A stretch of 64,000 bases of DNA from an uncultured Pseudoteredinibacter sp. (GTDB taxonomy: Bacteria; Pseudomonadota; Gammaproteobacteria; Pseudomonadales; Cellvibrionaceae): assembly GCF_947500695.1 (NCBI RefSeq), contig NZ_CANMSS010000010.1, positions 118,895 through 182,894 on the forward strand, written 5' to 3'. Below, piece by piece: positions 7,906 through 15,382 of this stretch; within the stretch, counting starts at the first letter, position 1, and each line of letters opens with the position of its first letter. Both the position numbers and the translations under genes were made by a program. The notes under the pieces are model-generated. The model was not told the DNA's origin. It searched no databases and saw only the letters and a program-made list of their open reading frames with translations.

Positions 7906-7921
7906 GATACAAAGCGATACA
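7906..7921 (+). promoter_or_regulatory. second GATACA tandem direct repeat, upstream of the kinase-barrel-regulator operon
   Basis: GATACAAAGCGATACA differs by one base from the copy at 4146-4161 and keeps the exact 10-base period. It lies 105 bases upstream of the first codon of the second two-component operon. Relative to the gene it reads in the forward sense, whereas the other copy reads backwards relative to its gene. A response-regulator operator is a reasonable inference. Confidence 0.5.
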
Positions 7922-8025
7922 TTTTAGCAAAAAAGTACGCAAACACTGATTCTATCTGCTGCTAAAATACCACTTATTGTATTTGCCTTGAGAGGCGTCA
8001 ATTGGCTTCTGTAACAGGTTGGTAA

Positions 8026-9591
8026 GTGAAGCGGCTGTTCTTCTATTTATTTGGTTCTATTGTGGCCTTGTTCCTGCTGGTGGGGGGGATGTCCTATGCC
8101 ATTTTGGAAGCGCAGAATGAAAAGCGCTATCTAGAGCATATAGACAGTCATATGCTTCCTGTTGCTAGCCTAGTGTCAGTAGGTCTTCAGCGTCAATCAG
8201 CAGCTAAACAGTATGAGTGGTTGAACTTGGTTCGTGAGCTACTTGGAATAAGCTTGGAGCCCCGGGAGCTCCCTTGTGCTACAAGGCTAGATATTTCTAC
8301 AAAGACGGTTGGCGGGCAAAGCTATGAGACCTGCTTTCAAGTAGAAGGTAATAAATCAATAGTATTTCGCTTAGAGGCACTCAGTGAAGAGTTGTTCAGC
8401 ACCATGGCCTTTCTGATTCTAAATGAGTTAGGTACGGTGCAAGCTAAAGAGCGGCAGGCTCTATTTGATCAGATAAAACGTAGTGCTCCATTTCCTGTAT
8501 ACCGATCGAAAAAAGTGCAGCAGAAATTGTCGGATAAACAGCGCTCTTTATTGCAGCAAGGCCGAATCATAGTGCAGTGGAAAAAGCAGTTTGATAAGGC
8601 AGAGCATTTGTTAGTTGTAGCTCCATGGGGAGGGACAAGTGATAGTCTAGTTCTCGGTCCGATACCGCTTTTTGAGCCTTACCCTAAAAATCAAATCTAT
8701 TTAATTATTTTTGTTGTGCTTTTACTTTTGGCCAGCTTCGTTCTAATGATTCTTAAGTACTTAACAAGGGAAATCCAAAAGGTTCAGTTGGACATTGATA
8801 CTATTAGCCGAGAACAACTCGGGCTTGCATCCATTCCCTATCATAGTGAATCGATTGCTTCTATTGGTGAAACAATCGTACAGCTTGTTGAAAGAATCAA
8901 GTATTTGCTACAAGAAAAGAACTATGCCATCAGGGCGATCTCGCATGATCTTAGAACGCCCATTTCACGTATGCTATTTAGGGTGGAGTCGATAGAGGAG
9001 GATGTGGGGAAGGCTGCCTTGCCACTGAAGCGTGACCTGCTTCATATGGAGTCGTTAATCAAGCAGTTGCTATCCTATGAGCAGCTGAGTGTTAATCAAA
9101 AGTTATCATTGCGAAAGGTTGATGTGGAGCTTTTAGCCAAAGAGGTCCTTGCTGGTTTTTGTGAGGTCAATAACCATTTGACTTATGTGCTTCACATGAG
9201 CGTGGGCGATGGTGAGCAAGCTTGTTTCATAGATAGAGAGCTTATCTATCAGGCTTTACAAAATCTATTGCAGAACGCTAGTCGTTTCGCTGATGCGGAA
9301 ATTATTTTAAGTATCTCAATGCGAGATGGGGAGCTGGAGTTTGCTGTGCTGGATGATGGCCCCGGCCTGCCATTAAATGGAAATGATAAATTGTTTGATC
9401 CCTTTTATAAGGCTGATAAAAGCCGTGGTGAAACAAGCCTTGGGTTTGGGTTTGGTTTGTCTATCGTTAAGAAAATAGCATTACTGCACGGCGGCAAAGT
9501 TGAAGCAAGTAATAGGTCCGGCAAAGGGGCTGCATTTTATATGCACATTCCCATTAAAAATGAAGAAGTCGAGGAGGCTGAGCGTGTTTAG
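8026..9591 (+). CDS. sensor histidine kinase of the second two-component system (RstB-like)
   Basis: 521 residues from a GTG start. Membrane segments at about 3-25 and 223-244 frame a large periplasmic sensor of nearly 200 residues that contains two cysteines (C84 and C103), possibly a disulfide. After a HAMP-like linker comes the phosphoacceptor H307 in RAISHDLRTPISR, then an ATPase domain with N box (LLQNASRFAD), G1 (DDGPGLP), F box (FDPFYKADKSRGE) and G2 (GFGFGLSIVKK). The SHDLRTP wording is typical of the RstB/EnvZ type. Its partner is almost certainly the regulator encoded at 11383-12093 in the same transcript, although two other genes lie between them. The start of the next gene overlaps its stop by 8 bases. 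Confidence 0.9.
   Translation: MKRLFFYLFGSIVALFLLVGGMSYAILEAQNEKRYLEHIDSHMLPVASLVSVGLQRQSAAKQYEWLNLVRELLGISLEPRELPCATRLDISTKTVGGQSYETCFQVEGNKSIVFRLEALSEELFSTMAFLILNELGTVQAKERQALFDQIKRSAPFPVYRSKKVQQKLSDKQRSLLQQGRIIVQWKKQFDKAEHLLVVAPWGGTSDSLVLGPIPLFEPYPKNQIYLIIFVVLLLLASFVLMILKYLTREIQKVQLDIDTISREQLGLASIPYHSESIASIGETIVQLVERIKYLLQEKNYAIRAISHDLRTPISRMLFRVESIEEDVGKAALPLKRDLLHMESLIKQLLSYEQLSVNQKLSLRKVDVELLAKEVLAGFCEVNNHLTYVLHMSVGDGEQACFIDRELIYQALQNLLQNASRFADAEIILSISMRDGELEFAVLDDGPGLPLNGNDKLFDPFYKADKSRGETSLGFGFGLSIVKKIALLHGGKVEASNRSGKGAAFYMHIPIKNEEVEEAERV
9571..9577 (+). promoter_or_regulatory. strong ribosome-binding site fixing a GTG start inside the kinase gene
   Basis: GAGGAGG lies six bases before a GTG at 9584. 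That spacing decides the start of the exported charged protein: an ATG at 9560 is in frame but has no such site and would put a polar tail in front of the signal peptide. Confidence 0.7.
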
Positions 9592-10066
9592 CCTGAATCG
9601 ATTGGTATTGCTTGTCTTCTCGTTGTTATACTTCGTTCTTGCAAGTTCGGTAGTTGTTGCCAATGAGCTTGATATTGATCCTGTTCCGGAAAAGCAAGAG
9701 TTAAATAAACAAGAGTCAAAGCAGGTCGAGCCAAAAGCAATTGAATCAAAGGCTGTTGAGTCTGGGAAAATAGAGAAGAAAGAGAAAGATCAAACTGGCA
9801 AAGATGGCAAGCCGCTTAGAAGTAATGACAGCGGAGTGGATAAAGAGTCTAGTAACCAGACCTCAAAGCCCGCTGTTGTGGAAAGCTCTGGGCGGGAGCT
9901 TGCTAGTGAGCAACAGTGGCAGGACTGGCTGAAAGATTCGCAGCGCCAGTTTGGTGTGGGTGTTAGTGGTAGCGTAGAAGAAAAAATTAATATTTTAGAT
10001 AAAAGTAATTTATTGGATGATCCAAGTGGTGTGCTTGCAGAGGAAGAGCTGGATGAAGGTATTTAA
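9584..10066 (+). CDS. exported charged low-complexity protein between kinase and beta-barrel genes
   Basis: 160 residues from the GTG at 9584. Residues 5-27 are strongly hydrophobic (RLVLLVFSLLYFVLASSVVVANE), giving either a cleavable signal peptide (V-x-A site) or an uncleaved anchor. Residues 30-105 are a Lys/Glu/Ser/Gln-rich, surely unfolded stretch with recurring K-x-x-E-S-K units. The last 45 residues contain a more ordered part (QQWQDWLKDSQRQFGVGV) and an acidic tail. It overlaps the kinase by 8 bases and the barrel gene by 14, so it is made together with them. The architecture (membrane anchor, disordered spacer, small end domain) would suit a periplasm-spanning linker, but no family is recognised. 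Confidence 0.65.
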   Translation: MFSLNRLVLLVFSLLYFVLASSVVVANELDIDPVPEKQELNKQESKQVEPKAIESKAVESGKIEKKEKDQTGKDGKPLRSNDSGVDKESSNQTSKPAVVESSGRELASEQQWQDWLKDSQRQFGVGVSGSVEEKINILDKSNLLDDPSGVLAEEELDEGI

Positions 10067-11390
10067 GCCGACGCAGCTTCTTAGTTTCGTTACCGTTTTA
10101 AGTCTATGTTCCTTGTGGAGCGCTGACCTGTATGCGCAGTCGCAAGCTGATGAGGAGCATTTGCGAGAAGCTCTCTCAAATAATTCAGATAATCACTTGG
10201 CGCGCGCAAAGTTGGTACAGTTGCTGGTAAAGGATGATCGGTGCTCCGAAGCGAAGTCTAATGCACAACAGATTATCGTTGCTGAAAATGTCCCAGAGCT
10301 GGTGAAAGATAACCTTAACTTGCTGGTTCAGCATTGCGTAGCTAAGCGAAAAATCAAGCAAGAAAGCCAGCGAGCATCTAACTTTGCTTTACTTGTTAAG
10401 CCCAGGGTGGGCTATGACAGTCGGCCAACTTCCTTTAGTCAGGATTTAGGCTTTGCTGGCTCTTTGCTTGAGGGTATTCCGGTCTTTGGTGTTGTGGATA
10501 GACCAGTTTTTGATTTTTACGATCCGGCTGCATTAGGGGCTGATGTCCGCGATGAGTTTGAAAATGTAGGCTGCGTACAGAGTGCTTGTGATGCAGGGCA
10601 GGGTGACGAGTATGCGGCTATATCTGCGGAACTTGCCTATGCAAAGCAGTTTGAAATCTTTGGCAGTAAGCCTAGTCAGTTAATCGTGAGAAATAGATTC
10701 TACAATCGTTCATATGCAAATAATGATCACTATGATGTCAATAGTATTAAGGCTGGATTGGAGTTTAAAACAGAGATCAATAGCAATCTGGCTGCCGTAG
10801 CAGGCATTACCTGGTGGCAGCAAAAGTCGGCTGCTGATCTAGAGTTTAGCAGCGTTGGTAATTATATCGGGCTAAACTGGAGTGTGGATCAATATGAAGC
10901 GTCTTTGATAATTGAGTCACTCAGAAGAAACTATAGCCAGCACGAAGAAATTGATCGAACAGAGACTCGCTCAGCCACACTGTTGTTCTCCACGCCTTTG
11001 TTTGACAAATTTATGAGTCTATCGGCCCATTATAAATTCTCCGAAAATGATGTTTGGGGATTTTGCCAAGTTTGCCGCCTTAACTTTTCAGCGCCGGTCT
11101 TGAGTCAGGCTCGTTTTCTAGACTATCACAGCGGTAGTTATGGCTTTGATGTAGAAAAGCCCTTAAACAATGATTATGTTATTAAGGCTGGTTGGCGATA
11201 TATAGACTATAAGGGTCTAAGCAACGGTGTTGATAACTACAGCCGAGTAAAATTAGAGTTGTCTAAAAAAATTAACTCAAACTTAGAGTTAAACATAAAT
11301 ATGCGCTCAGAGCGCCACAATTCCTCATCACATGAATTGGATGATCGAAACGTTGTCTCATTGGGCCTAGGTTGGGTTTGGGATGGATAA
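10053..11390 (+). CDS. probable outer-membrane beta-barrel protein with N-terminal helical repeats
   Basis: 445 residues from the ATG at 10053, chosen because a GAGGAAGAG-type ribosome site precedes it and a signal peptide follows (residues 1-29, ending DLYAQ). Residues about 30-110 look like TPR-type helices (LREALSNNSDNHLARAKLVQLLVKDD...). From about residue 120 to the end the sequence alternates polar and aromatic residues in short strands (YAKQFEIFG, LIVRNRFYNRSY, YVIKAGWRYIDYKG, NLELNINMRSER) and ends VSLGLGWVWDG, as expected for a barrel. A TPR-plus-barrel layout is that of Slam/DUF560 proteins, but I cannot confirm membership. Two cysteine pairs (GCVQSAC and FCQVC) lie in likely loops. 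The regulator gene overlaps its stop by 8 bases. Confidence 0.7.
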   Translation: MKVFKPTQLLSFVTVLSLCSLWSADLYAQSQADEEHLREALSNNSDNHLARAKLVQLLVKDDRCSEAKSNAQQIIVAENVPELVKDNLNLLVQHCVAKRKIKQESQRASNFALLVKPRVGYDSRPTSFSQDLGFAGSLLEGIPVFGVVDRPVFDFYDPAALGADVRDEFENVGCVQSACDAGQGDEYAAISAELAYAKQFEIFGSKPSQLIVRNRFYNRSYANNDHYDVNSIKAGLEFKTEINSNLAAVAGITWWQQKSAADLEFSSVGNYIGLNWSVDQYEASLIIESLRRNYSQHEEIDRTETRSATLLFSTPLFDKFMSLSAHYKFSENDVWGFCQVCRLNFSAPVLSQARFLDYHSGSYGFDVEKPLNNDYVIKAGWRYIDYKGLSNGVDNYSRVKLELSKKINSNLELNINMRSERHNSSSHELDDRNVVSLGLGWVWDG

Positions 11391-12093
11391 GCACAAGATC
11401 TTAATCGTTGAAGACGACCTAGAATTGGCTGAGCTTACCTCGGACTTTCTAAGTAAGTATGAATTTCAGTGCTTTATCGAGCCCAATGCTGAATTGGCCT
11501 GCAAGCGTATCGTTGAAGAAGACTATGATTTAGTTTTTTTAGATTTAATGCTGCCCGAAATGGATGGCTTTGAAGTCTGTCGACATGTTCGAAGTCAATA
11601 TTCTGGCAAGATTATAATGCTGACGGCCCGTACCGATGTTATTGATCAGGTAGTGGGTTTAGAGATCGGTGCCGATGATTATATTCCTAAGCCAATTGAA
11701 CCCAGGTTATTGTTGGCAAAAGCGAGAGCTTATCTGAGAGCGCCTGAATTGACTGAAAAAGAATCAGCGCCCGAGACACTCTCTAAACTTAGCTATAACG
11801 GTTTAGCTCTCGATAGAGCGCGACGTAAGCTGGAAATAAACGGCCATGGTATTCACCTTGGCGATCTAGAATTTCGCGTGCTGGAGTTATTCTTTACCAA
11901 CCCGGGCAAGGTTATTAGTCGGGATATGATTTTCAAGCATATTCGCGGAATAGAATATGACGGAGTGAATCGACAGGTTGATTTGCTGATATCGAGACTT
12001 AGGTCAAAGGTCGAGTTAGACCCCAAAAATCCAGAATTGATCAAAACCGTTCGTAATCAGGGCTATGTCTTAGCCTGTCTCGCCGATAGCTAG
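11383..12093 (+). CDS. OmpR-family response regulator of the second two-component system (RstA-like)
   Basis: 236 residues. The receiver has E10-D11-D12, phosphoacceptor D54 in VFLDLMLPEMDG, MLTART and the lysine in DYIPKPIEP. The DNA-binding winged helix spans about residues 135-232 (LGDLEFRVLELFFTNPGKVISRD, then RQVDLLISRLRSKVE). It is the natural partner of the kinase at 8026-9591 and is read from the same mRNA after the exported protein and barrel genes. OmpR-type regulators bind tandem repeats at 10-11-base spacing, so the GATACA repeats at 4146 and 7906 are candidate targets; that is inference. Confidence 0.9.
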   Translation: MDKHKILIVEDDLELAELTSDFLSKYEFQCFIEPNAELACKRIVEEDYDLVFLDLMLPEMDGFEVCRHVRSQYSGKIIMLTARTDVIDQVVGLEIGADDYIPKPIEPRLLLAKARAYLRAPELTEKESAPETLSKLSYNGLALDRARRKLEINGHGIHLGDLEFRVLELFFTNPGKVISRDMIFKHIRGIEYDGVNRQVDLLISRLRSKVELDPKNPELIKTVRNQGYVLACLADS

Positions 12094-12258
12094 CTGTATA
12101 CATAAAGGTTCTCTCTATATGTAAATGCATGCTTTTGCCTTATAGTGTGCAAGCGATTGATGGATATAGTCGCGCTATTCTGTATTTACTGTATCTGCCC
12201 ATTGCTCTGTGTTGATGGGCCTATTCATTGAAGCTTAGTCTTAAAGAAAGGATATCTT

Positions 12259-14469
12259 TTGTACAAGTATTTTTTGTGTTTCATAGCCATTCTCCTACAG
12301 GCATGCGCCAAGCTACCCAATAAGCCAGCTGTATTAGATCCAGATCCTGTATATACCCTAGAAATCATTGCCCCCTTGGGATACAAGCATGCAGATGTCG
12401 ACATGCCGTATATTCCGCACCTTTTGGAACATTTATTGATATCTAATCTTGTGCGTAATGTCGGGTCGCTTCGGGATGGGAATGTGTCCGTGTCTGCCAC
12501 AACCGAGAGGTATCGGACACGATATGAGTTTCAGTTCTGGGAGGACAATCCCGCTACGGTTGAGCAAGCGCTGGAGAATTTCTTTAGGCCCGAGAGTTTT
12601 GCTCTGGCTGACATCGAGCGAGAGTATAAAAGTATTTATATTGAGGGCGGTAGCAAAAAGCACAATGTTAAAATCGTAGAGCAGTATCGTGATAAAAATA
12701 TAGATATATGCGCATCGCTTGGGCTTTCTTGTGGGCCAGACCTTATGACGCAGTTTGAATTGGCGGCTTCGATTGATTATGAACTTGCTCAACAAGCCCT
12801 GATGAGAAGCTGGAAGCAATACTATGACCGCGATAAGGTATCTATCATCGTTACGGGCCCAGTTGCATCGAAGTTAGCAAAGTTACATCAAAACTTAGAT
12901 AAAACGTTATCAGCAGATCCAATAAAGTTGGAAAAAACGGCAGTTGCTAAAGGGGCGCATCAAGATCTTGTTGTTTTAGCCAAGGCAGGAAAGGAAGCGC
13001 TTTTCCGAAGTGGCCTGTCGATCGAGTTTGATTTGGAATCAGTTGAAGATGAAAAAGCTTTCGATTCTATTCTTGAGGGTGTAAATCGAGGCCTAAAATA
13101 CTATGTTGACAGGCGATCCCTCAGGGATGGGTGGTTTGCTCAAGTCGCTGGCCAGCATTGTTTGTACAGCGCTTATAGTAGTTGCAGGGCAATGACTTGG
13201 TTGTTTGGGGATGCAAAAGATCCGGATGAAATGGAGGGCCTTCTAAATAAGTTACTGAGTCTATTTCAAGAGGGCGGTTTGGATCTGGACGGAAACTCCT
13301 TAGCTTATTCTTTGGTTGTTTGGCTTGATGATGACGCTGGCCTTGATCAACTCCAGAGCAAGCTCGTCACGTATTTAGGGCGAGAGTTGAAAGATGAAGG
13401 AGCGATTCGCTATTTCGAACCGGATCGGATTTCTAGTTTTTCGTCTGTAGCAGTAGAGGCTTTTCCCAAAGAGGATGCTCCTATAGTGATTTCCTCTCCG
13501 GCTGAGGGGGCGTCGAAAAAGCAAATCAAAATTCTTGAGCTAAAGTCGGCTGGCTATTCATCAATGCTACCTAAATACACCGAATTCTTGACGCACTATT
13601 TCAAATCAAGGTGCCATAAGCTGGATCTCCAATCTATCGTGAATGAAAAAAGTAGTATATTTCTAGAGTTCAATACTGCTTTAGGCATGGCTGAAGTAGT
13701 ATTGTGTTTAGAAGGAAAAGTGGGGCCTGAGTTAAAACGAGATGATGTCAATTTACAGTTGGAATTTTATAATTTTAACAATATGAGTAATAAACTTGGA
13801 AAAAACAACCTGGACAGTGTTTGGGTAGAGGCTTCTACGGGAATTGGAGACAGCTATATTCTTTCTGACTCAGAAAAAAATGAGGTGTATGAAGTTTTGG
13901 GTTCTCTGAAGCTTACGGCGTCCGCAGCTCTAGCGGAAAAGAATTCGGCAGTAGAAGAGGCCTCGTTGATTAATCGCCTTCAGAGGGCTAGCTGCGAAAT
14001 AGATTTCCCTGCAGCTTTTGATAAGGATAAATTGATTGTCTCCCCCGCCTTATACGATCTGCCTGGCCAAGCCCCCGTTTACCAAGCTGGTATAGCCTAT
14101 CTGCTAGATGATGTGGATATTGAAGGAAAAGAATTCCCCTACGCTAGGTTTTATACATCCGCAGCCTATGCCCAAGACTTCGCGTCTTATGGAGCCAATG
14201 TTGAGTTTTTACAGTATGCCGATAATGTGGTTGCCCTGTTTTCGCTGCAAACCATGGATGCAAAGCGGGTCGTTAAAACCCTTAATGAGTTGCGGAGTTT
14301 ATCTGATAGCGTCTTGGCTGAGGCATATGATGGCAAGACCTTTGATAGTGTGAACCTAACGGACTTGCCCATCGAGATATTCGAAAAAAAGAACTGGGCC
14401 AAAGATGTCTTTCTACCTTCGCAGTATCGAAAAGCTTATGGAACGAGGGTGGTTAACAATTGCCAATAG
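12259..14469 (+). CDS. M16-family zinc metallopeptidase-like lipoprotein
   Basis: 736 residues from a TTG start preceded by AAAGAAAGGA. The N-terminus is a lipoprotein signal (FLCFIAILLQAC, lipid on C16). The inverted zinc motif of the M16 (insulinase/pitrilysin) family is present as HLLEH at residues 54-58. The third ligand fits E129 in EREYKSIYIE, about 75 residues later and in the usual E-R-x(5)-E context, so the metal site looks complete. The rest is weakly conserved but the length suits a two- to four-domain M16 chain. It is probably anchored in the outer or inner membrane facing the periplasm. The gene follows the regulator by 165 bases in the same direction and ends in a hairpin, so it may share the operon or be a target of it. 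Typical M16 proteins are rarely lipoproteins. Confidence 0.75.
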   Translation: MYKYFLCFIAILLQACAKLPNKPAVLDPDPVYTLEIIAPLGYKHADVDMPYIPHLLEHLLISNLVRNVGSLRDGNVSVSATTERYRTRYEFQFWEDNPATVEQALENFFRPESFALADIEREYKSIYIEGGSKKHNVKIVEQYRDKNIDICASLGLSCGPDLMTQFELAASIDYELAQQALMRSWKQYYDRDKVSIIVTGPVASKLAKLHQNLDKTLSADPIKLEKTAVAKGAHQDLVVLAKAGKEALFRSGLSIEFDLESVEDEKAFDSILEGVNRGLKYYVDRRSLRDGWFAQVAGQHCLYSAYSSCRAMTWLFGDAKDPDEMEGLLNKLLSLFQEGGLDLDGNSLAYSLVVWLDDDAGLDQLQSKLVTYLGRELKDEGAIRYFEPDRISSFSSVAVEAFPKEDAPIVISSPAEGASKKQIKILELKSAGYSSMLPKYTEFLTHYFKSRCHKLDLQSIVNEKSSIFLEFNTALGMAEVVLCLEGKVGPELKRDDVNLQLEFYNFNNMSNKLGKNNLDSVWVEASTGIGDSYILSDSEKNEVYEVLGSLKLTASAALAEKNSAVEEASLINRLQRASCEIDFPAAFDKDKLIVSPALYDLPGQAPVYQAGIAYLLDDVDIEGKEFPYARFYTSAAYAQDFASYGANVEFLQYADNVVALFSLQTMDAKRVVKTLNELRSLSDSVLAEAYDGKTFDSVNLTDLPIEIFEKKNWAKDVFLPSQYRKAYGTRVVNNCQ

Positions 14470-14494
14470 GCTAGGGGAGGAGCCCCCCCTAGCC
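14469..14494. terminator. hairpin between convergent M16 lipoprotein and DUF4136 genes
   Basis: GGCTAGGGG (14469-14477) pairs perfectly with CCCCTAGCC (14486-14494). It starts at the last base of the M16 stop codon. The T run after it is poor, so it may be a bidirectional barrier rather than a strong intrinsic terminator. Confidence 0.6.
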
Positions 14495-14507
14495 TTGCTT
14501 GGATTTC

Positions 14508-15041
14508 CTATTTTGGAATCGTTTGCAGCAACTTGGCAATTTCAGCCTCATAAAGCGCTTGACGTGCTTCTGGCTTGGCTTTACTGGCCTTGCCTAGTTT
14601 TACACTGCCACGCCATAACATCTTTCCACTCTTGTTGGAGTTTAAGTCGATAATTAGCTCGGGCTCTAGGCTATCTGTTTCTTTTGCTTTGGCTCTCCAC
14701 GAGCCACTATTAGCGCTGCCGCTGTAATTACCGGTTAGGCTCATGCCGTCGCGCTTCCCGGAGTCTAGGTAATAGCTGGCAATAATATCGGCTTCAAGAG
14801 GATTAAAAACCTCGTCGAAACGCCCCTTCATCTGGCTCGCTATGGCGCGCTCTACACGCTTTAACTCCATTTCGGTAATTTGGGTATCCCGTAAAGTACT
14901 TTGTCTTGAGGATACTAGGTAGAAGCGTTTAAATTCACTGAACTGGGTTGCGGTGTCATAATCACTTTGAATATTGCCTTTATTACAGGCTGCTAGAGCT
15001 ACGCTTAGTGTTGCCAAGATCAAATATTTTAAGGCTTTCAT
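14508..15041 (-). CDS. DUF4136-family lipoprotein
   Basis: 177 residues. The first 19 are a lipoprotein signal with lipobox LAAC, so the mature protein is lipid-anchored. The body starts with SDYDTATQFSEFKRFYL, the typical opening of DUF4136 proteins (a YD-x-x-x-x-F-x-x-Y/F-x-T/V strand), and continues with the family's helix-rich core and a D-I-I-A-S-Y stretch. Function is unknown in the family. A good AGGAAG ribosome site precedes the ATG. The gene is downstream of, and probably co-transcribed with, a small membrane protein gene whose stop lies about 35 bases upstream. Confidence 0.8.
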   Translation of the reverse strand: MKALKYLILATLSVALAACNKGNIQSDYDTATQFSEFKRFYLVSSRQSTLRDTQITEMELKRVERAIASQMKGRFDEVFNPLEADIIASYYLDSGKRDGMSLTGNYSGSANSGSWRAKAKETDSLEPELIIDLNSNKSGKMLWRGSVKLGKASKAKPEARQALYEAEIAKLLQTIPK

Positions 15042-15075
15042 AATACTTCCTAAAACTTTATCAAGTTACGCTATG

Positions 15076-15267
15076 TTAATAATCTTCGCTTTCCCAGGAG
15101 TAAAAGCAGCTAATCGCTAATACTAACCAAAGGCCTAAACCACCCCAGTAGAGTGTTGGTGACTCTTCTCGGTAGATAACTTCATGTAGGATGGTGTAGC
15201 CAGCATATAGGTCGTAAACGACCCAGATTAGCAGCAAGACACCGATTACTTTCCAGAAATTTGTCAT
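15076..15267 (-). CDS. small two-pass membrane protein
   Basis: 63 residues from the ATG at 15267, which has a strong GGGAAGAG ribosome site; an ATG 57 bases earlier lacks one. Two hydrophobic segments (about residues 6-22 and 40-55) are joined by a short charged loop, and the C-terminus is acidic (WESEDY). No family is recognised. It is read towards the DUF4136 lipoprotein gene. Confidence 0.6.
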   Translation of the reverse strand: MTNFWKVIGVLLLIWVVYDLYAGYTILHEVIYREESPTLYWGGLGLWLVLAISCFYSWESEDY

Positions 15268-15382
15268 GGCTCTTCCCAAATTGAGGTGATTGGTGAGCCC
15301 TGTGGATACAGGGCTCTTTAACATGGGAATAGTGTAAGTTAGGGAGGGAGATAAACGTGTCCGCTTTTACGGATCAGCCGTC

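Noticed and set aside
12433..12819. 128-codon open frame on the minus strand
   Set aside because: It is antisense to the M16 lipoprotein across its zinc motif region and has no recognisable domain, so it is a shadow.
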